A DNA stretch of 64,000 nucleotides from Hemibagrus wyckioides. Taxonomy: Eukaryota > Chordata > Actinopteri > Siluriformes > Bagridae. The position numbers and the translations under genes were made by a program. Location: contig NC_080719.1 in the NCBI RefSeq assembly GCF_019097595.1, positions 16,938,501 through 17,002,500 on the forward strand. Direction: 5' to 3'. The notes below the pieces were generated by a model. It was given only the letters and a program-made list of their open reading frames with translations. It searched no databases and was not told the origin of the DNA. This document shows, piece after piece, positions 1-11,477 of this stretch. How positions within the stretch are numbered: the first letter of the stretch is position 1; each line of letters starts with the position of its first letter.

Positions 1-112
1 CACATTTTATCTCACATTTTATCTCTGTTAATAAAAGAAGAATTAGAGAAGCTTTCTAAAAGGAGGATGTAACACTTATGGAAGGAGTCTCTGTTTCTGA
101 AGATTTTACTTA
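1..112. other. Unassigned flank
   Basis: AT-rich sequence with no recognisable gene. It ends in the TA dinucleotide that borders the first Tc1-like copy. Confidence 0.5.
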
Positions 113-857
<745 letters not shown>

Positions 858-1405
858 CACCCATCAGGCATAACATTATAACCACTGAGAGGTGAAGTGA
901 ACAACACTGACTATCTCCTCATCATGGCACCTGTTAGTGGGTGGGATATATTAGGCAGCAAGTGAACATTTTGTCCTCAAAGTTGATGTGTTAGAAACAG
1001 GAAAAATGGGCAAATGTAAGGATTTGGGCGAGTTTGACAAGGACCAAATTGTGATGGATAGACCACTGGATCAGAGCATCTCCAAAACTGCAGCTCTTGT
1101 GGGGTGTTCCTTATCTGCAGTGGTCAGTATCTATCAAATGTGGTCCAAGGAAGGAATAGTGCTGAACCGGCGACAGGGTCGTGGGTGGTCAAGGCTCACT
1201 GATGCATGTGGGGAGTGAAGGCTGGCCTGTGTGATCTGATCCAACAGACAAGCTACTGTTGCTCAAACTGCCGAAGAAGTTAATGCTGGTTCTGATAGAA
1301 AGGTGTCAGAATACACAGCGCATGAAGGGTCAGGGCTGTTTTGGCAGCAAAAGGGGGACCAACAGAATATTAGGCAGATGGTTATAATGTTATGCCTGAT
1401 CAGTG
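858..1405 (+). mobile_element. Tc1-like non-autonomous element, about 548 bp
   Basis: TA dinucleotides flank both ends (856-857 and 1406-1407). The left terminus CACCCATCAGGCATAAC is matched inversely at the right end by ATGTTATGCCTGATCAGTG. An open frame from 988 encodes the N-terminal DNA-binding half of a Tc1 transposase (helix-turn-helix region around [20 protein letters not shown]) and stops at 1216. Further on, in another frame, remnants of [16 protein letters not shown] are visible. The catalytic DDE region is deleted, so the copy cannot move itself. Confidence 0.9.
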
Positions 1406-1407
1406 TA

Positions 1408-2250
1408 AGCTTAAGCATTATTAATAGCAGCATACATATTATCATGAAGCGTAAAACAGATATGGAATTATTATCAAATAATAAGGACTCAGTTCTTTGC
1501 ACAGAGAGAACACCCAGGGCTACCACATCTATTTTTGCAAAAAGCTAGATAGCAGTGACCAGTCTGACTGAGGATGTGTGCTAGATATTGTGTTCCTAGG
1601 AAGAGTGCTAGCTGATTATTGTCCTGTAACAACACACACTATTCTGTTTTATTCCATATTTCAGTGCACTTTGTCGATTACCTATGCCTTTATGTTGCTT
1701 TCAATGAAAGGCCATAATTAACTCATAACTCTGACCTCTAACTAGAAAAGAAATAAAGAAATCCCAGAAATTCCCGCTCTGGAACTCATGGATGGTCTCA
1801 ATTCCGAGTTTACCAAGTGAAGTCAGATCCACATGGCTGGATATATCTATTTGCTATCTATTATATCTATTTACAACTATTTGTTCTAACTCAATCAGCA
1901 CATAGACATATTCACTTGTTAAATCTATGTCATTAACTATACAGCCTAGTTGTTGCTAATAAAAGATGCTCAATGAGGCGTCCATGTTTTTTCCCCCCAC
2001 TTTGTAGCTTAAATGAAATGAGGCTAAAAACATAATTCCCTGCTCTGACTTCTCACTTCCGTAGTAAGTTGAGCATTAATACGTTACTGCAAGTTCAGTT
2101 GATAATTCAGCGAGTTCTCTCATTCGATGTGTGAAATCTTCAGTAAACTGGGAAAAAACAGAAGCCACCTAAGCTGTTTGGGGAAAATATTCATGTCTAT
2201 GAGATCAAAGTATTGAGGCTCATCTTGACTGAATAGAGTTTCTGAAGTTT
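1408..2250. other. Intergenic, nothing recognised
   Basis: AT-rich sequence with short TATCTATT runs around 1850-1890. No coding exon, RNA gene or dated repeat could be supported. Confidence 0.5.
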
Positions 2251-2730
2251 GTGATCTCTCTGTCTGTCTCTGTCTCTGTCTCTCTCTGTCTCTCTCTCTC
2301 TCTCTCTCAGTCCTACACTCCTATCTGGTGTTTGTGATTTGGCTTTTGGCTGACACCCTCGCTCATATCTGTGTGTGTGTGTGTGTGTGTATCTGGATTT
2401 GGGCCGAGCGCATAAATAAATATTAAAGTGCCCTATTTTGTCAGGATACCATCTCCTCCAAAACACCAGTTGTGGTGACTTAATTTTTTTCCCTTCAGAC
2501 TTGCACATTCAGGTATTTTGTGTGTGTGTGTGTGTGTGTGCATACAAGAGAGGCAAACAAGTGAGAGGGACAAGAAAGAAGAGAGCATCTGATTAGTCAT
2601 GATTGATTCATTCAGAACTCTCTCTCCCTCTCTCTCTTCCTCTCTCTCTCCTTCTCTCCCTCTCTCTCTTCCTCTCTTCCTCTCTCTCTCTCTTCCTCTC
2701 TCTCTCTCTCTCTTCCTCTCTCTCTCTCTC

Positions 2731-2767
<37 letters not shown>

Positions 2768-2884
2768 TGCCCATTCCCTCCAGTGCTGCGTTACGGTTTG
2801 ATTATGGAGACGTTTTCTGTGGAAGAAGCAGTGCATGCTGTGCTGGTTTATTCATGTCCCAGGGAGCGTAGGCTGTCAATCTCT

Positions 2885-2938
<54 letters not shown>

Positions 2939-3022
2939 CTGTCATTCCCTCACTGTCTCGCTCTGTCATCCTTTGTCTTTTGTTCTGTCTTTTCAGGTTA
3001 TTGCAGTCGTTCTTTCTTATTC

Positions 3023-3059
<37 letters not shown>

Positions 3060-3149
3060 GCAGTAGCCTCCATACTCATCTTAATCTTTATTTCTTTCTT
3101 CTTTCAGATAAACACACACACACACAAAAGGATTATCCCTTGATGATAG

Positions 3150-3192
<43 letters not shown>

Positions 3193-3430
3193 GTGTGTGT
3201 GTGTATGTGTGTGTGTGTGTGTCACATGTTGATCTGCAGTACACAGGCTGTCCTCAGCAGGGACTTTGTGTTGACACAGTATTGCGTCTCTCACAGATGC
3301 TCCCAGAGATGGACCAAGGGAGAAGCACTGTCTGTTTTTTTTTTTTTAATTCCTCACTCTCCCCATCTGTTTATTCCTCCTTCGCAGTTCCTTTAATTCC
3401 TCTCTCTCTCTCTCTCTCTCTCTCTCATGC
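2250..3430. repeat. Microsatellite cluster, mostly (CT)n with (GT)n
   Basis: Long CT tracts lie at about 2254-2309, 2619-2765, 2880-2938, 3029-3057, 3150-3189 and 3399-3426. GT tracts lie at 2371-2390, 2519-2540 and 3193-3221. The plus strand is almost purely pyrimidine for long stretches. The open frames rich in Ser/Leu (plus) and Arg/Glu (minus) here are by-products of the CT repeat. Confidence 0.95.
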
Positions 3431-3815
3431 TTATGGAAATCACAGCCAAGTCGGCAGCGGTTCGATTTTACAACATCTGCCTCAGAAAATAAAAAAAACA
3501 AAAACCCCCCAAAACATCAGTGAGTCATTCAGCATGATTGTTATGTTGAGCATAGACAATAGAGTCCCTTGATGTAAACTGCACTGAGAATACACTAGCT
3601 ATGTCTTAAATCTCACACTGTAGACTATGCTGTAGCTTCTCCAGTACCCGGATATTTGTAAGGCAATAAATGAAGTCAAACTCTAATGATTCAAATGAAA
3701 CAGATATCAGGAACAGTAACCACAGGAACAAATCCCAGTTTTAAAACCATGCCTCCAGCCCTTCCTGTACATCAGGCCAAATGACATCAGCATTATTGTG
3801 GGAGCTATAAACACA
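3431..3815. other. Intergenic, nothing recognised
   Basis: Mixed sequence between the microsatellite cluster and a repeat fragment. No supported feature. Confidence 0.4.
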
Positions 3816-3819
3816 TTTA

Positions 3820-3991
3820 TTCCTTCATTCATTCATCCATCTTTATCATCAGTTGCCACTTTATCCTGGTCAGGGGTGCAGTGGATCTGGAATCTATCAC
3901 TTTTAGATAGCTAAAGCCCTAACCAGCATGTTTTTAGGAGGTTGAAGGTAACCAAAGACCCTGAAGGAAATGCACAGAGGGAAAATACACA
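3820..3991. repeat. Fragment of a common dispersed fish repeat
   Basis: It begins with TTCATTCATCCATC, continues with a TTTATCCTGGTCAGGGG segment and later shows an ACCAGCATGTTTTTAGGAGG segment. These are landmarks I recall from an abundant dispersed repeat of teleost genomes. The copy is internally deleted and is interrupted on its right by the Tc1-like element at 3994. Class not assigned. Confidence 0.5.
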
Positions 3992-3993
3992 TA

Positions 3994-4667
3994 CACTACC
4001 AGTCAAAAGTTTGGACACACCTTTTAATTCAGTGTGTTTTGTTTAGGGATTTATTTTCTACATTCTAGAACAATACTGGAGATTTCAAAACTATGACATA
4101 ACACACATGGACTTAAGTAATCCATATGTAATGACAACAAACTTCTAATTCCATGGTCTTTCCTGATGTTTATTTCTTTCTAGATTGTAAAACAATGCTG
4201 AAGGCGGCCGAAATACACAATAGTCTCATTTGAACAGTTGATATTGAGATATGTCTGCTACCGATGCTCTGTAAAGCCTTCATAACGGCTCTAATCTGAG
4301 GTGCTGTTGATTGGTGATTTCTGAGGCTGGTGACCCTAAATGAACTTCTCCTCTGCAGCAGAGGTCAGTTTTGGTCTTGCTTTACTGGGATGGTCTTCAT
4401 GTGAGCCAGTTTCATCATGGTGCTTGATGGGTTTTGTAAATGCACTTGACAATACTGTTCTTGCAAGAACTATTCCAGAACTCCTGACCTTCGTGTCTTA
4501 AAATAACAACTGACTGTTTTTTGTTGTCATTACATATGGATTACTGAAGTCCATGTGTGTTATTTCATAGTTTTGAAATCTCCAGGATTGTTCTAGAATG
4601 TAGAAAATAAATCCCTAAACAAAAAACATTGAATTAAAAGGTGTGTCCAAACTTTTGACTGGTAGTG
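3994..4667. mobile_element. Tc1-like element with long inverted repeats (second type)
   Basis: TA flanks both sides (3992-3993 and 4668-4669). The ends start CACTACCAGTCAAAAGTTTG and are matched inversely at the right end. The inverted arms run about 150 bp (3994-4145 and 4515-4667). The middle (about 4300-4500) holds non-coding, minus-strand remnants of a transposase. This terminus is typical of a widespread fish Tc1 group. The copy is non-autonomous and unrelated in sequence to the main family of this window. Confidence 0.9.
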
Positions 4668-4749
4668 TATATTTGTGTGACAGTGTTAGATTTCTATTTT
4701 AAACATTGAAGCAACATTGCCAAATGAACACTTTTAATAAAACCCAAAG

Positions 4750-4905
4750 TTAAACCAATGCTGTTCCAGCAGGCAAAATTATGTTGGGCCAACGTTGGCA
4801 CCTAACCTCGGACAAACAGAATGACTCCATTGGGCCAGCATTTAACATTTGACGTTGGCTTAATGGAACAGTTAATGTTGGCCTAACGTTTGTTTGTTGC
4901 CTGGT
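4750..4905. repeat. Palindromic GTTGGCC-type repeat
   Basis: Repeated motifs such as GGGCCAACGTTGGC and its relatives (TTGGGCCAGC, GTTGGCTTAATGG, GTTGGCCTAACG) occur about once every 30-40 bp. This resembles a low-copy interspersed repeat seen in fish genomes. No coding content. Confidence 0.5.
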
Positions 4906-5282
4906 GAGCTAGCTGGCTTTTAATCTATTTATATTTAGTTATCCTTACAGTAAATTTTCCAGTGATTTCTATTTATTACCTTATTTTAAATGAACTAGAG
5001 GCTGAATATCGATTCATATTTAGCTGAAGGATGATTAGTGACAAATAATTGGTAAATGTGTCATTATACCTGGAGTTTTTTCCATTTTTTAAAAAAATAA
5101 AATGTTGTAGTGTGAGCCAGGCACAAGAGAGCAAGCATCAGGCAGTAAACATGTCTCAGGTGATCAACTACACTGAGGTAAGGGGGAAAAAAACTGGCAA
5201 ATCAGTTTTATCAACATGTTTTGCACCACCTATAAAGCCAGTATATGAATATAATGTGAATGTGGAATTTCTAGCTGAAGCG

Positions 5283-5538
5283 TATAAAAAGACTTTGTTT
5301 CAGTCAGCATCGAGTTTGTGTGTTGTGGATCATGGCTGCGGACCTGACGCCTCTCACATGCTGCTCCTGGAAGAACTCGTTGCTCTCGGATTCTCCACCT
5401 TGCAACCTCACTCACATCGCTCTGAGTCCTGGCGTGTTTACTGAGGAGAGTGTGAGCTGCTTGTGGAAAAATTCTTTCATCCTGCCTCTCATTCTTTATT
5501 CACCCGTTTACTACCTCCTCTGTCCTGCAGGGCTCTGA
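5283..5538 (+). other. Unrecognised open frame behind a TATA-like motif
   Basis: A TATAAAA motif lies at 5284-5290. An ATG at 5332 opens a frame that starts MAADLTPLTC and stops at 5538 (about 68 codons). It is locally less AT-rich than its surroundings. I recognise no domain. The C-terminal half is hydrophobic (ILPLILYSPVYYLL). It could be an orphan first exon, a decayed retrocopy or chance. No splice partner is identifiable. Confidence 0.2.
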
Positions 5539-5539
5539 A

Positions 5540-6700
5540 GTGGGAAAGCACCCCGGGCTAGAAGTCTCTGTCTATCCCTTCCTCTCCCTCGTCCTCTGTT
5601 CTTCTGTCTTTTTGTCTCTCTCTTTCTCTTTCTCTGTCCACACCTGCCTCGGCTTGATCTCAGTCTTTCTGGCCGCGTCCTTTTAAGCTCCTTGTCAACT
5701 TTCTCTCACCTTGTCTCTCACAAGAGCTCTTGCAACTTTCTGTAGTCATATTCGCTCTTCTACTTTCTTTGCTCCGTGCGAGTCTGTTCACTTTTGCACA
5801 CGTGCTCACACACACACACACACACACTATGTCTCCTGCAGTCAGTCCACAGCGCAGTGATAATGACACAGTAATAGCACCAATATCGTTACTGTGGTCA
5901 TTAAGGTATGCCTCAGTGGCTCATCTGCCAGCAGTAATAATGATGCAAAAGTGTGTGTGTGTGCAGGACTGTTCGATCCTGGGATGCTGTCCCAGTCCCC
6001 CAGGCTGCCCAATCTCGGTAAGCTGTATATCCCAGAAGGCTGTGCTCTGGGCTGATGCAGAGCTGTGGTTACTGGGCAAATCATGTGTGGTTGTCATGTG
6101 GTCTGTTAAAACTGCCAGAGCAATAATTTCGCTCACTAAGGCCAGCATTGGTAGTGTGTGTGTGTGTGTGTGTGTATGACTGCTCTGTAAATGGCATCAC
6201 TTATTCTTATAGACCATTCTATCTGAATAAATATCCAGCACAACAAGCTCCACTCATACAGGTTTAAACATTAGCTAACGTCAGTCTCAGATTCGGTCTC
6301 AATATTTAGCTTCATATACCTAAAGCAGCATTTATCATTCCAGAATAATCAGTTCTGATGATTTATACAAAAGAAATATAGATTTTCTATTAGAATTTCA
6401 GTTTTATCAGGATCAAGTCTATCACCAGCCAGAGATGCCTCACAGTCTGAAAGAAATCATACGCTGATGGAATTCATCAGGACTCAAGTTTACTGTGACA
6501 CCAAACTGCTAAACTCACAATCTTTAGGATTTTTAACCTGACTTGAGACTGGGTATTTTTGCTGAATGCGGTGTGTTCTGACTGATAAATATATTACATA
6601 AATCATTTATATCATACTAAATGATGTTTCTCCAACTCCTCCATTATTGCAGCACACTGCAGTTAAATAAGGTACAGGAACTGAACTTCATTTATCATCA
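5540..6700. other. Intergenic with short CT, CA and GT tracts
   Basis: A CT-rich stretch spans 5570-5640, a CA tract lies near 5809-5827 and a GT tract near 6155-6175. The rest is unassigned AT-rich DNA with no coding signal I can support. Confidence 0.5.
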
Positions 6701-6704
6701 GCTC

Positions 6705-7078
6705 AATGGGTGTGTCTTAATTTTCAGCAAAATGGGTGTGTTTTCATCTTAATGGGTGTGTCTTAATTTTCAGCAAAATGGTTGTGTTATCATCTTCAGC
6801 CCAGTGGGTGTGTCTTAATTTTCAGCAAGATGGGTGTGTTTTTATCTTCAGCCCAGTGGGTGTGTCTTAATTTTCAGCAAAATGGGTGTGTTTTCATCTT
6901 CAGCTCAGTGGGTGTGTCTTAATTTTCAGCACAATGGGTGTGTTTTCATCTTCAGCCCAGTGGGTGTGTCTTAATTTTCAGCACAATGGGTGTGTTTTCA
7001 TCTTCAGCCCAGTGGGTGTGTCGTAATTTTCAGCACAATGGGTGTGTTTTCATTTTAAGCCCAGTGGGTGTGGCTTTC
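6705..7078. repeat. Minisatellite, 52-bp unit of two 26-bp halves
   Basis: About seven tandem units are visible. Each has one half of the form CAGCCCAGTGGGTGTGTCTT followed by AATTTT, and a second half of the form CAGCAAAATGGGTGTGTTTT followed by CATCTT. The halves are clearly related, so the 52-bp unit arose by doubling a 26-bp ancestor. Decayed copies continue to about 7200. The open frame across it is a product of the repeat. Confidence 0.9.
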
Positions 7079-7199
7079 AGTGCAGTGGTTCATCTTTCTT
7101 TACTGACCTGTAGGTGTGTCTTCATTTTCAGCGCACACATCTTCATCTCATGCCCAGTGGGCTTATCTTCATCTTTATCCCAGTGGGCGTGTCTTTAAA

Positions 7200-7725
7200 C
7201 AGTACAGATGGGTATGTCTGTAAGTCCATATATCTATTAAAAGACACAACATTTTATCATCACACTCAAAGAGGTTAGCAAGTAGCCTGTCAAACTTATG
7301 TTAGCCATGCTGTTAGGTTTAGCAATACATATTACGCTAGTTAACTGGAGCGATTATGAAGTTTACGGGCTTTTATGGCTAAATATATCCATAAAAATCC
7401 TCTGAAAAAAATGAAGTTTGATCATATTAGCCAGCTAACCTGCATTAGTGATAATTTATAAATATGATGTAAGAATCCCAACAGATTTCTGTAAGTAAAA
7501 AGTTCATTTCAGTTGCATTTTATTTGTGGATAATGTCAGCAAGCAGCTTTACATATACCTGGATATAAAGTCTTCAGACAGATCAACTAAACATCTCTTA
7601 TCAAATATGTTTATTTCTAATGGAAGTGATCTCTTCCAGGATAACCCCAAATTCACCCACAGGGAATGAGCGCTCACTGGATGGATTGATGTTGATGAAA
7701 ATGATATAAAAATGAAAATGTTTGG
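7200..7725. other. Intergenic, nothing recognised
   Basis: AT-rich unique-looking sequence. No coding or RNA feature supported. Confidence 0.4.
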
Positions 7726-7955
7726 GCTTCACAGTCACCAGATCTCAACCCAACTGAATATCTGTGGGAGATTTTGGAGCAACATGTTAGACACCACCAT
7801 CATCATAAAAACACCAGCTGAGGGAACATCATTTGGAAGAGCTGTGTTCATCTCCCAGTACAGTTCCAGAAACATGTAGAAACAATGCTAAGGTGCATCT
7901 GAAGCAAGGGTAGCTCATGGTGTCCAAACATCTTACTCTAGGTTCCTTTTTCCAT
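7660..7955 (+). pseudogene. Tc1/mariner transposase relic, C-terminal region
   Basis: A short plus-strand stretch near 7740-7795 reads SPDLNPTEYLWEILEQHV, the conserved block around the third catalytic residue of Tc1/mariner transposases. The frame is then lost and stop codons follow. The tail (TGGTGTCCAAACATCTTACT near 7918) resembles the terminal repeat of such elements. A weaker relative of this relic is seen at 31790-31975. It is a dead fragment. Confidence 0.6.
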
Positions 7956-7984
7956 CTACATAAACTCATTTGGAGTTCCAACAG

Positions 7985-8100
7985 ATCTTATTGGATTACT
8001 TGTCCAATTATTACTTATTGGTAACTTTAAACTTTATAATTTAAAATCTGTCCCTTTACTTCTGTAAAGCTGCTTTGAGACAATGTCCAACTCTCAACCT
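7985..8100. repeat. Dispersed fish repeat fragment
   Basis: It contains the landmark GTAAAGCTGCTTTGAGACAA (8063-8082), which I recall as the end of a very common teleost repeat. Another part of the same type of repeat is at 10726-10885. Classification is uncertain. Confidence 0.45.
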
Positions 8101-8480
8101 TCTGATCAGGTTACCTGAGCTACCACTTCCCTCCAGTTGACTTAAACTCAAACAAAATGCAGGCTAACTGTGGATCGGATAGTCAGTTATCGCCACCATC
8201 ATGTTTTAGTCAAAATATTGTCTCTTTTGAGGCAGTACAGAGGAAGGGAATATAGGGCATACTTTTTGAGATTGTGCAGTTTCCATTCTTGTAGCTGATG
8301 AGGTCTATAAACAGAAATGCTCCATATACAGACTGAACTAGAGTTAAGGTTTAGTCCTCTCTCATGTAGAAGTAAAATTATCAATAAGTGTTCAAGAAAA
8401 CTATGTTTTAGTTTAGTTTTATGTAGTGTAATCAATAGTGCTTTGCTTATTTTATGGAGTTCACTTACAATAATCTATGG
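8100..8480. other. Intergenic, nothing recognised
   Basis: AT-rich sequence without a supported feature. Confidence 0.4.
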
Positions 8481-8552
8481 TTTAAGGAGTCAATATGATG
8501 GACAGATGACGACCCTAGAAGCTAGAAACATTTAGGTAGAACTGGAAGGCCA

Positions 8553-9080
8553 GTGCATGGTGAGATATGCACACAATATCATACTTTCAGTGTGAAAGAC
8601 AGCGAAAAAGTGGTTTCTTACAGTGTCATGCTTTGGGCAATGTTCTGCTGGGAAACCTCGGGTCCTGCCATCCATTTGGATATTACTTTGACACGTACCA
8701 CCTACCTAAGCATTGTTGCAGACCATGTACACCTTTTTATGGAAACTGTATTCCCTGATGGCTGTGGCCTCTTTCAGCAGGATAATGTGCCGTGCCACAA
8801 AGCAAAAATGGATCAGGAATGGTTTGATGAACACAACAACAAATTTGAGATGTTGACTTCGCCTCCAAATTCCCTAGATCTCAGTCCAATCGAGCATCTG
8901 TGGGATGTGCTGGACAAACAAATCCAATCCATGGAGGCCCCACCTCACAACTTACAGGACTTAAAGGATGTTCTAACATCTTGGTGCCAGATACCACAGC
9001 ACACCTTCAGGGACCTAGTGGAGTACATACACGACATACATGTTTCTAACATCCATGAGAATTTTATTGAATTTAATTGA
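8553..9080 (+). pseudogene. Tc1-like transposase, C-terminal half (DDE domain remnant)
   Basis: This is the longest credible transposase frame in the window, about 175 codons. From about residue 25 it follows the Tc1 family: SVMLWAMFCWETSGPAIHLD, then VADHVHLFMETVFPDG, then the second catalytic aspartate in FQQDNVPCHKA, then the third acidic residue in SPIEHLWDVLDKQ, then the C-terminal LQDLKDVLTSWCQIPQHTFR. The first catalytic aspartate (normally in a WSDES motif) and the whole DNA-binding half are missing. The last 15 residues (after about DLVEYIHDIH) no longer resemble the family. It belongs to the same family as the deleted copies around it, because the DNA near 8940-9020 matches the remnants at 12178-12252 and 18555-18650. 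An intact element would use this domain to cut and paste DNA at TA sites. Here it is inactive. Confidence 0.85.
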
Positions 9081-9540
9081 ATTTTCTACCAAATCATCAC
9101 TTTACTATAAGACTTTTGATCATCTGTTGACCAAATGTTTCATGGTTGTGCATGTCATGATCTGTTAGCAAGCAACAGCTGAGTGCAAAAGTTTGCATAC
9201 CCTATAGGAAAAAATGATGAAGACAAAATGAATCATATTAATGTTTCACAGATTTCACTTCAGAATCATCATTTCTGTGTGTGATATAAATATTCTCGAA
9301 TGCAGTTTGATCTTCTTATTATTCATGAATAATAAAAAAAAATCCATGCAGCATCCCTCACTTAAACCATGGCGAGTGCAAACTTTTGAACTCAGATATA
9401 AATACTCTGATATGGAGCAAATCTGCAGTGTGTGGAGTGTTCATAGTGTCCAGCAGTTGACTATGTGTGTGAGTGTGAGAGTGTGTAAGAGTGATTGGAT
9501 ATAAGAGAGTATCAGATTGGTTGTAATAGGCTCCTCAAAA
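9081..9540. other. Intergenic, nothing recognised
   Basis: AT-rich sequence. The segment GCAAAAGTTTGCATACCCTA at 9185-9204 resembles an eroded terminal repeat of another Tc1-like group but has no visible partner. Confidence 0.35.
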
Positions 9541-9544
9541 CCCA

Positions 9545-9821
9545 CATTTAAGAGAGAGAGAGAGAGAGAGAGAGAGTGTCTCTGTGTGTGCTTCTGTGTT
9601 TGTGTGTGCTTGTGTGTGTGCATGTGTGTGTAGGTGTGTGTGTGTATGTGGATAGCAGTCACAGAGAGGCTGAAGGGGCAGAGGTTACAGAAGAAGGTGC
9701 TTGTGTCACAGTGATGGGCGGCGGAGACTGAAAGGTGAGAAGATATTACCCAGAGGTGCAGGCACGATGAATCAGAGGGAGAATGGCACTGCTGGAGGTG
9801 ATCTAAATGAGTGTTGACAAG

Positions 9822-9857
<36 letters not shown>

Positions 9858-9916
9858 GCTGCCTTCTCCCTCAGGAAACCAGTGTTTAACCAGAGCATAC
9901 AAGCATACACTTCACC

Positions 9917-9950
<34 letters not shown>
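9545..9950. repeat. GA, GT and CA microsatellites
   Basis: A GA tract spans 9551-9575, an imperfect GT tract 9578-9651, and CA tracts 9824-9853 and 9922-9948. Between them is a GA-rich, low-complexity stretch with no gene signal. Confidence 0.9.
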
Positions 9951-9955
<5 letters not shown>

Positions 9956-10725
9956 CCCGGTCCTTTCAGCCTTCAGCTTGAGTCTCGTCGATTAAAACTC
10001 AACCTGAGACACTTCAATACAAACAGACAGTCCTTGAAATTACAACTAATAGCATCATCACTACAAATGACAGGACAACATCCAAAATAAATCAAGAAAT
10101 ACACTGCTGTTGCTCAGAAAGTATTGATTAATATCTCTAAAATAAAATTGAAAACTGATACCTAGTACATGTCATGTCATGTCATTCTTAATTAATTAAT
10201 AAATTATAATAATTGTCAAATTATTATGAGGGATAAACATACTATGATGAGAAATTAATAATTGTATTGAAATTAATAATATTGTGTAGTTTAAATATGT
10301 GTATTTATAATTTGTATATAATATACATATTATAAATATATGCACATATTTTTTAATATATGTATTTATAATATGTATAATATATAATATTTATTAGAAT
10401 ATGCATTATGTTTTATTTCAATTATTGTAAACTTATTATGAGGGATAAACACTTCAAGTTCCATATATAATATATTATATATATATTCTGTCCATCATAA
10501 ACATTCTAGGGATGTTCTCACTAGGTGTTTTGATAAATTGTGGCTTTTACCTTCAACTCTGTAAATAGAAGATATTATTCAGGATGTACTTATGAACTAT
10601 TCTGTGCATTAGAGAAGGGTCATAAGGATGCATATCAAGAATATTTATTTATCACTGACCACTGACTTCCTTGTGAGCCGTCGGTTGCTGTTGTAGAAAG
10701 GACATTATTTACATTTACATTATTT
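9951..10725. other. AT-rich intergenic
   Basis: Very AT-rich (TATATAATATATTATATATA-like runs at 10310-10490). GAGGGATAAACA occurs twice (about 10229 and 10440) in similar context, hinting at a local duplication. No gene signal. Confidence 0.5.
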
Positions 10726-10885
10726 ACTGTCCAGTGTCTCCCAAATGAGGAAGAGGTTCCCTTCTGAGCCTGGTTCCTCTCAAGGTTTCTTCCTCATATC
10801 ATCTGAGGAAGTTTTTCTTTGCCACTGTTGTCTCAGGCTTGCTCATTAGGGATAAAATAGTTACTTAACTTTAAACCTTATAAAT
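10726..10885. repeat. Dispersed fish repeat fragment
   Basis: It contains the landmarks GGTTCCTCTCAAGGTTTCTT (10770-10789) and CAGGCTTGCTCATTAGGGAT (10834-10853). I recall these as part of a very abundant teleost repeat. It abuts the Tc1-like element that starts at about 10893. Confidence 0.55.
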
Positions 10886-10892
10886 GTTTTCT

Positions 10893-11475
10893 GTTCAGCC
10901 ATAACATTATGACCACCCGCCTAATATTGTGTTGGTCCCCATTTTGCTGCCAAAACAGCCCTGACTTGTCAAGGCATGGACTCCACTAGATCCCTGAAGG
11001 TGTGCTGTGGTATCTGGCACCTTCTTCCATTGCTCCATGATCTAGTTCTGATGCTCACATGCCCACTGTTGACACTTTCGGGGGTGCACAGGGGTCAGCA
11101 TGGGCACGCTGACTGGTCTGCAGCTATGCAACCCCATACACAACAAACTGCAATGCTCTGTGTATATCCGTCGCCGGTTCACCACTCTTCCTTCGTTGGA
11201 CCACTTTTGATAGATACTGACCACTGCAGATAAGGAACACCCCACAAGAGCTGCAGTTTTGGAGATGCTCTGATCCAGTGGTCTATCCATCACAACTTGT
11301 CAAACTCGCCCAAATCCTTACATTTGCCCATTTTTCCTGTTTCTAACACATCAACTTTGAGGACAAAATGTTCACTTGCTGCCTAATATATCCCACCCAC
11401 TAACAGGTGCCATGATGAGGAGTCAGTCTTATTCACTTCACCTCTCAGTGGTTATAATGTTATGCCTGATGGGTG
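10893..11475 (-). mobile_element. Tc1-like non-autonomous element with two internal deletions
   Basis: On the minus strand the element runs from the terminus next to TA at 11476-11477 to about 10893. It encodes the N-terminal helix-turn-helix region ([20 protein letters not shown]). After NRR it jumps directly to a piece from the middle of the transposase ([20 protein letters not shown], then [20 protein letters not shown]), and then jumps again to the C-terminal PDTTAHL region in another frame. The two junctions (about 11165 and 11015) are clean internal deletions. It is the only copy here that keeps this middle segment. Confidence 0.85.
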
Positions 11476-11477
11476 TA

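Noticed and set aside
2599..3232. Long open frames rich in Ser/Leu or Arg/Glu across 2.4-3.6 kb
   Set aside because: Their composition is fully explained by (CT)n microsatellites. There are no domains and no codon variety.
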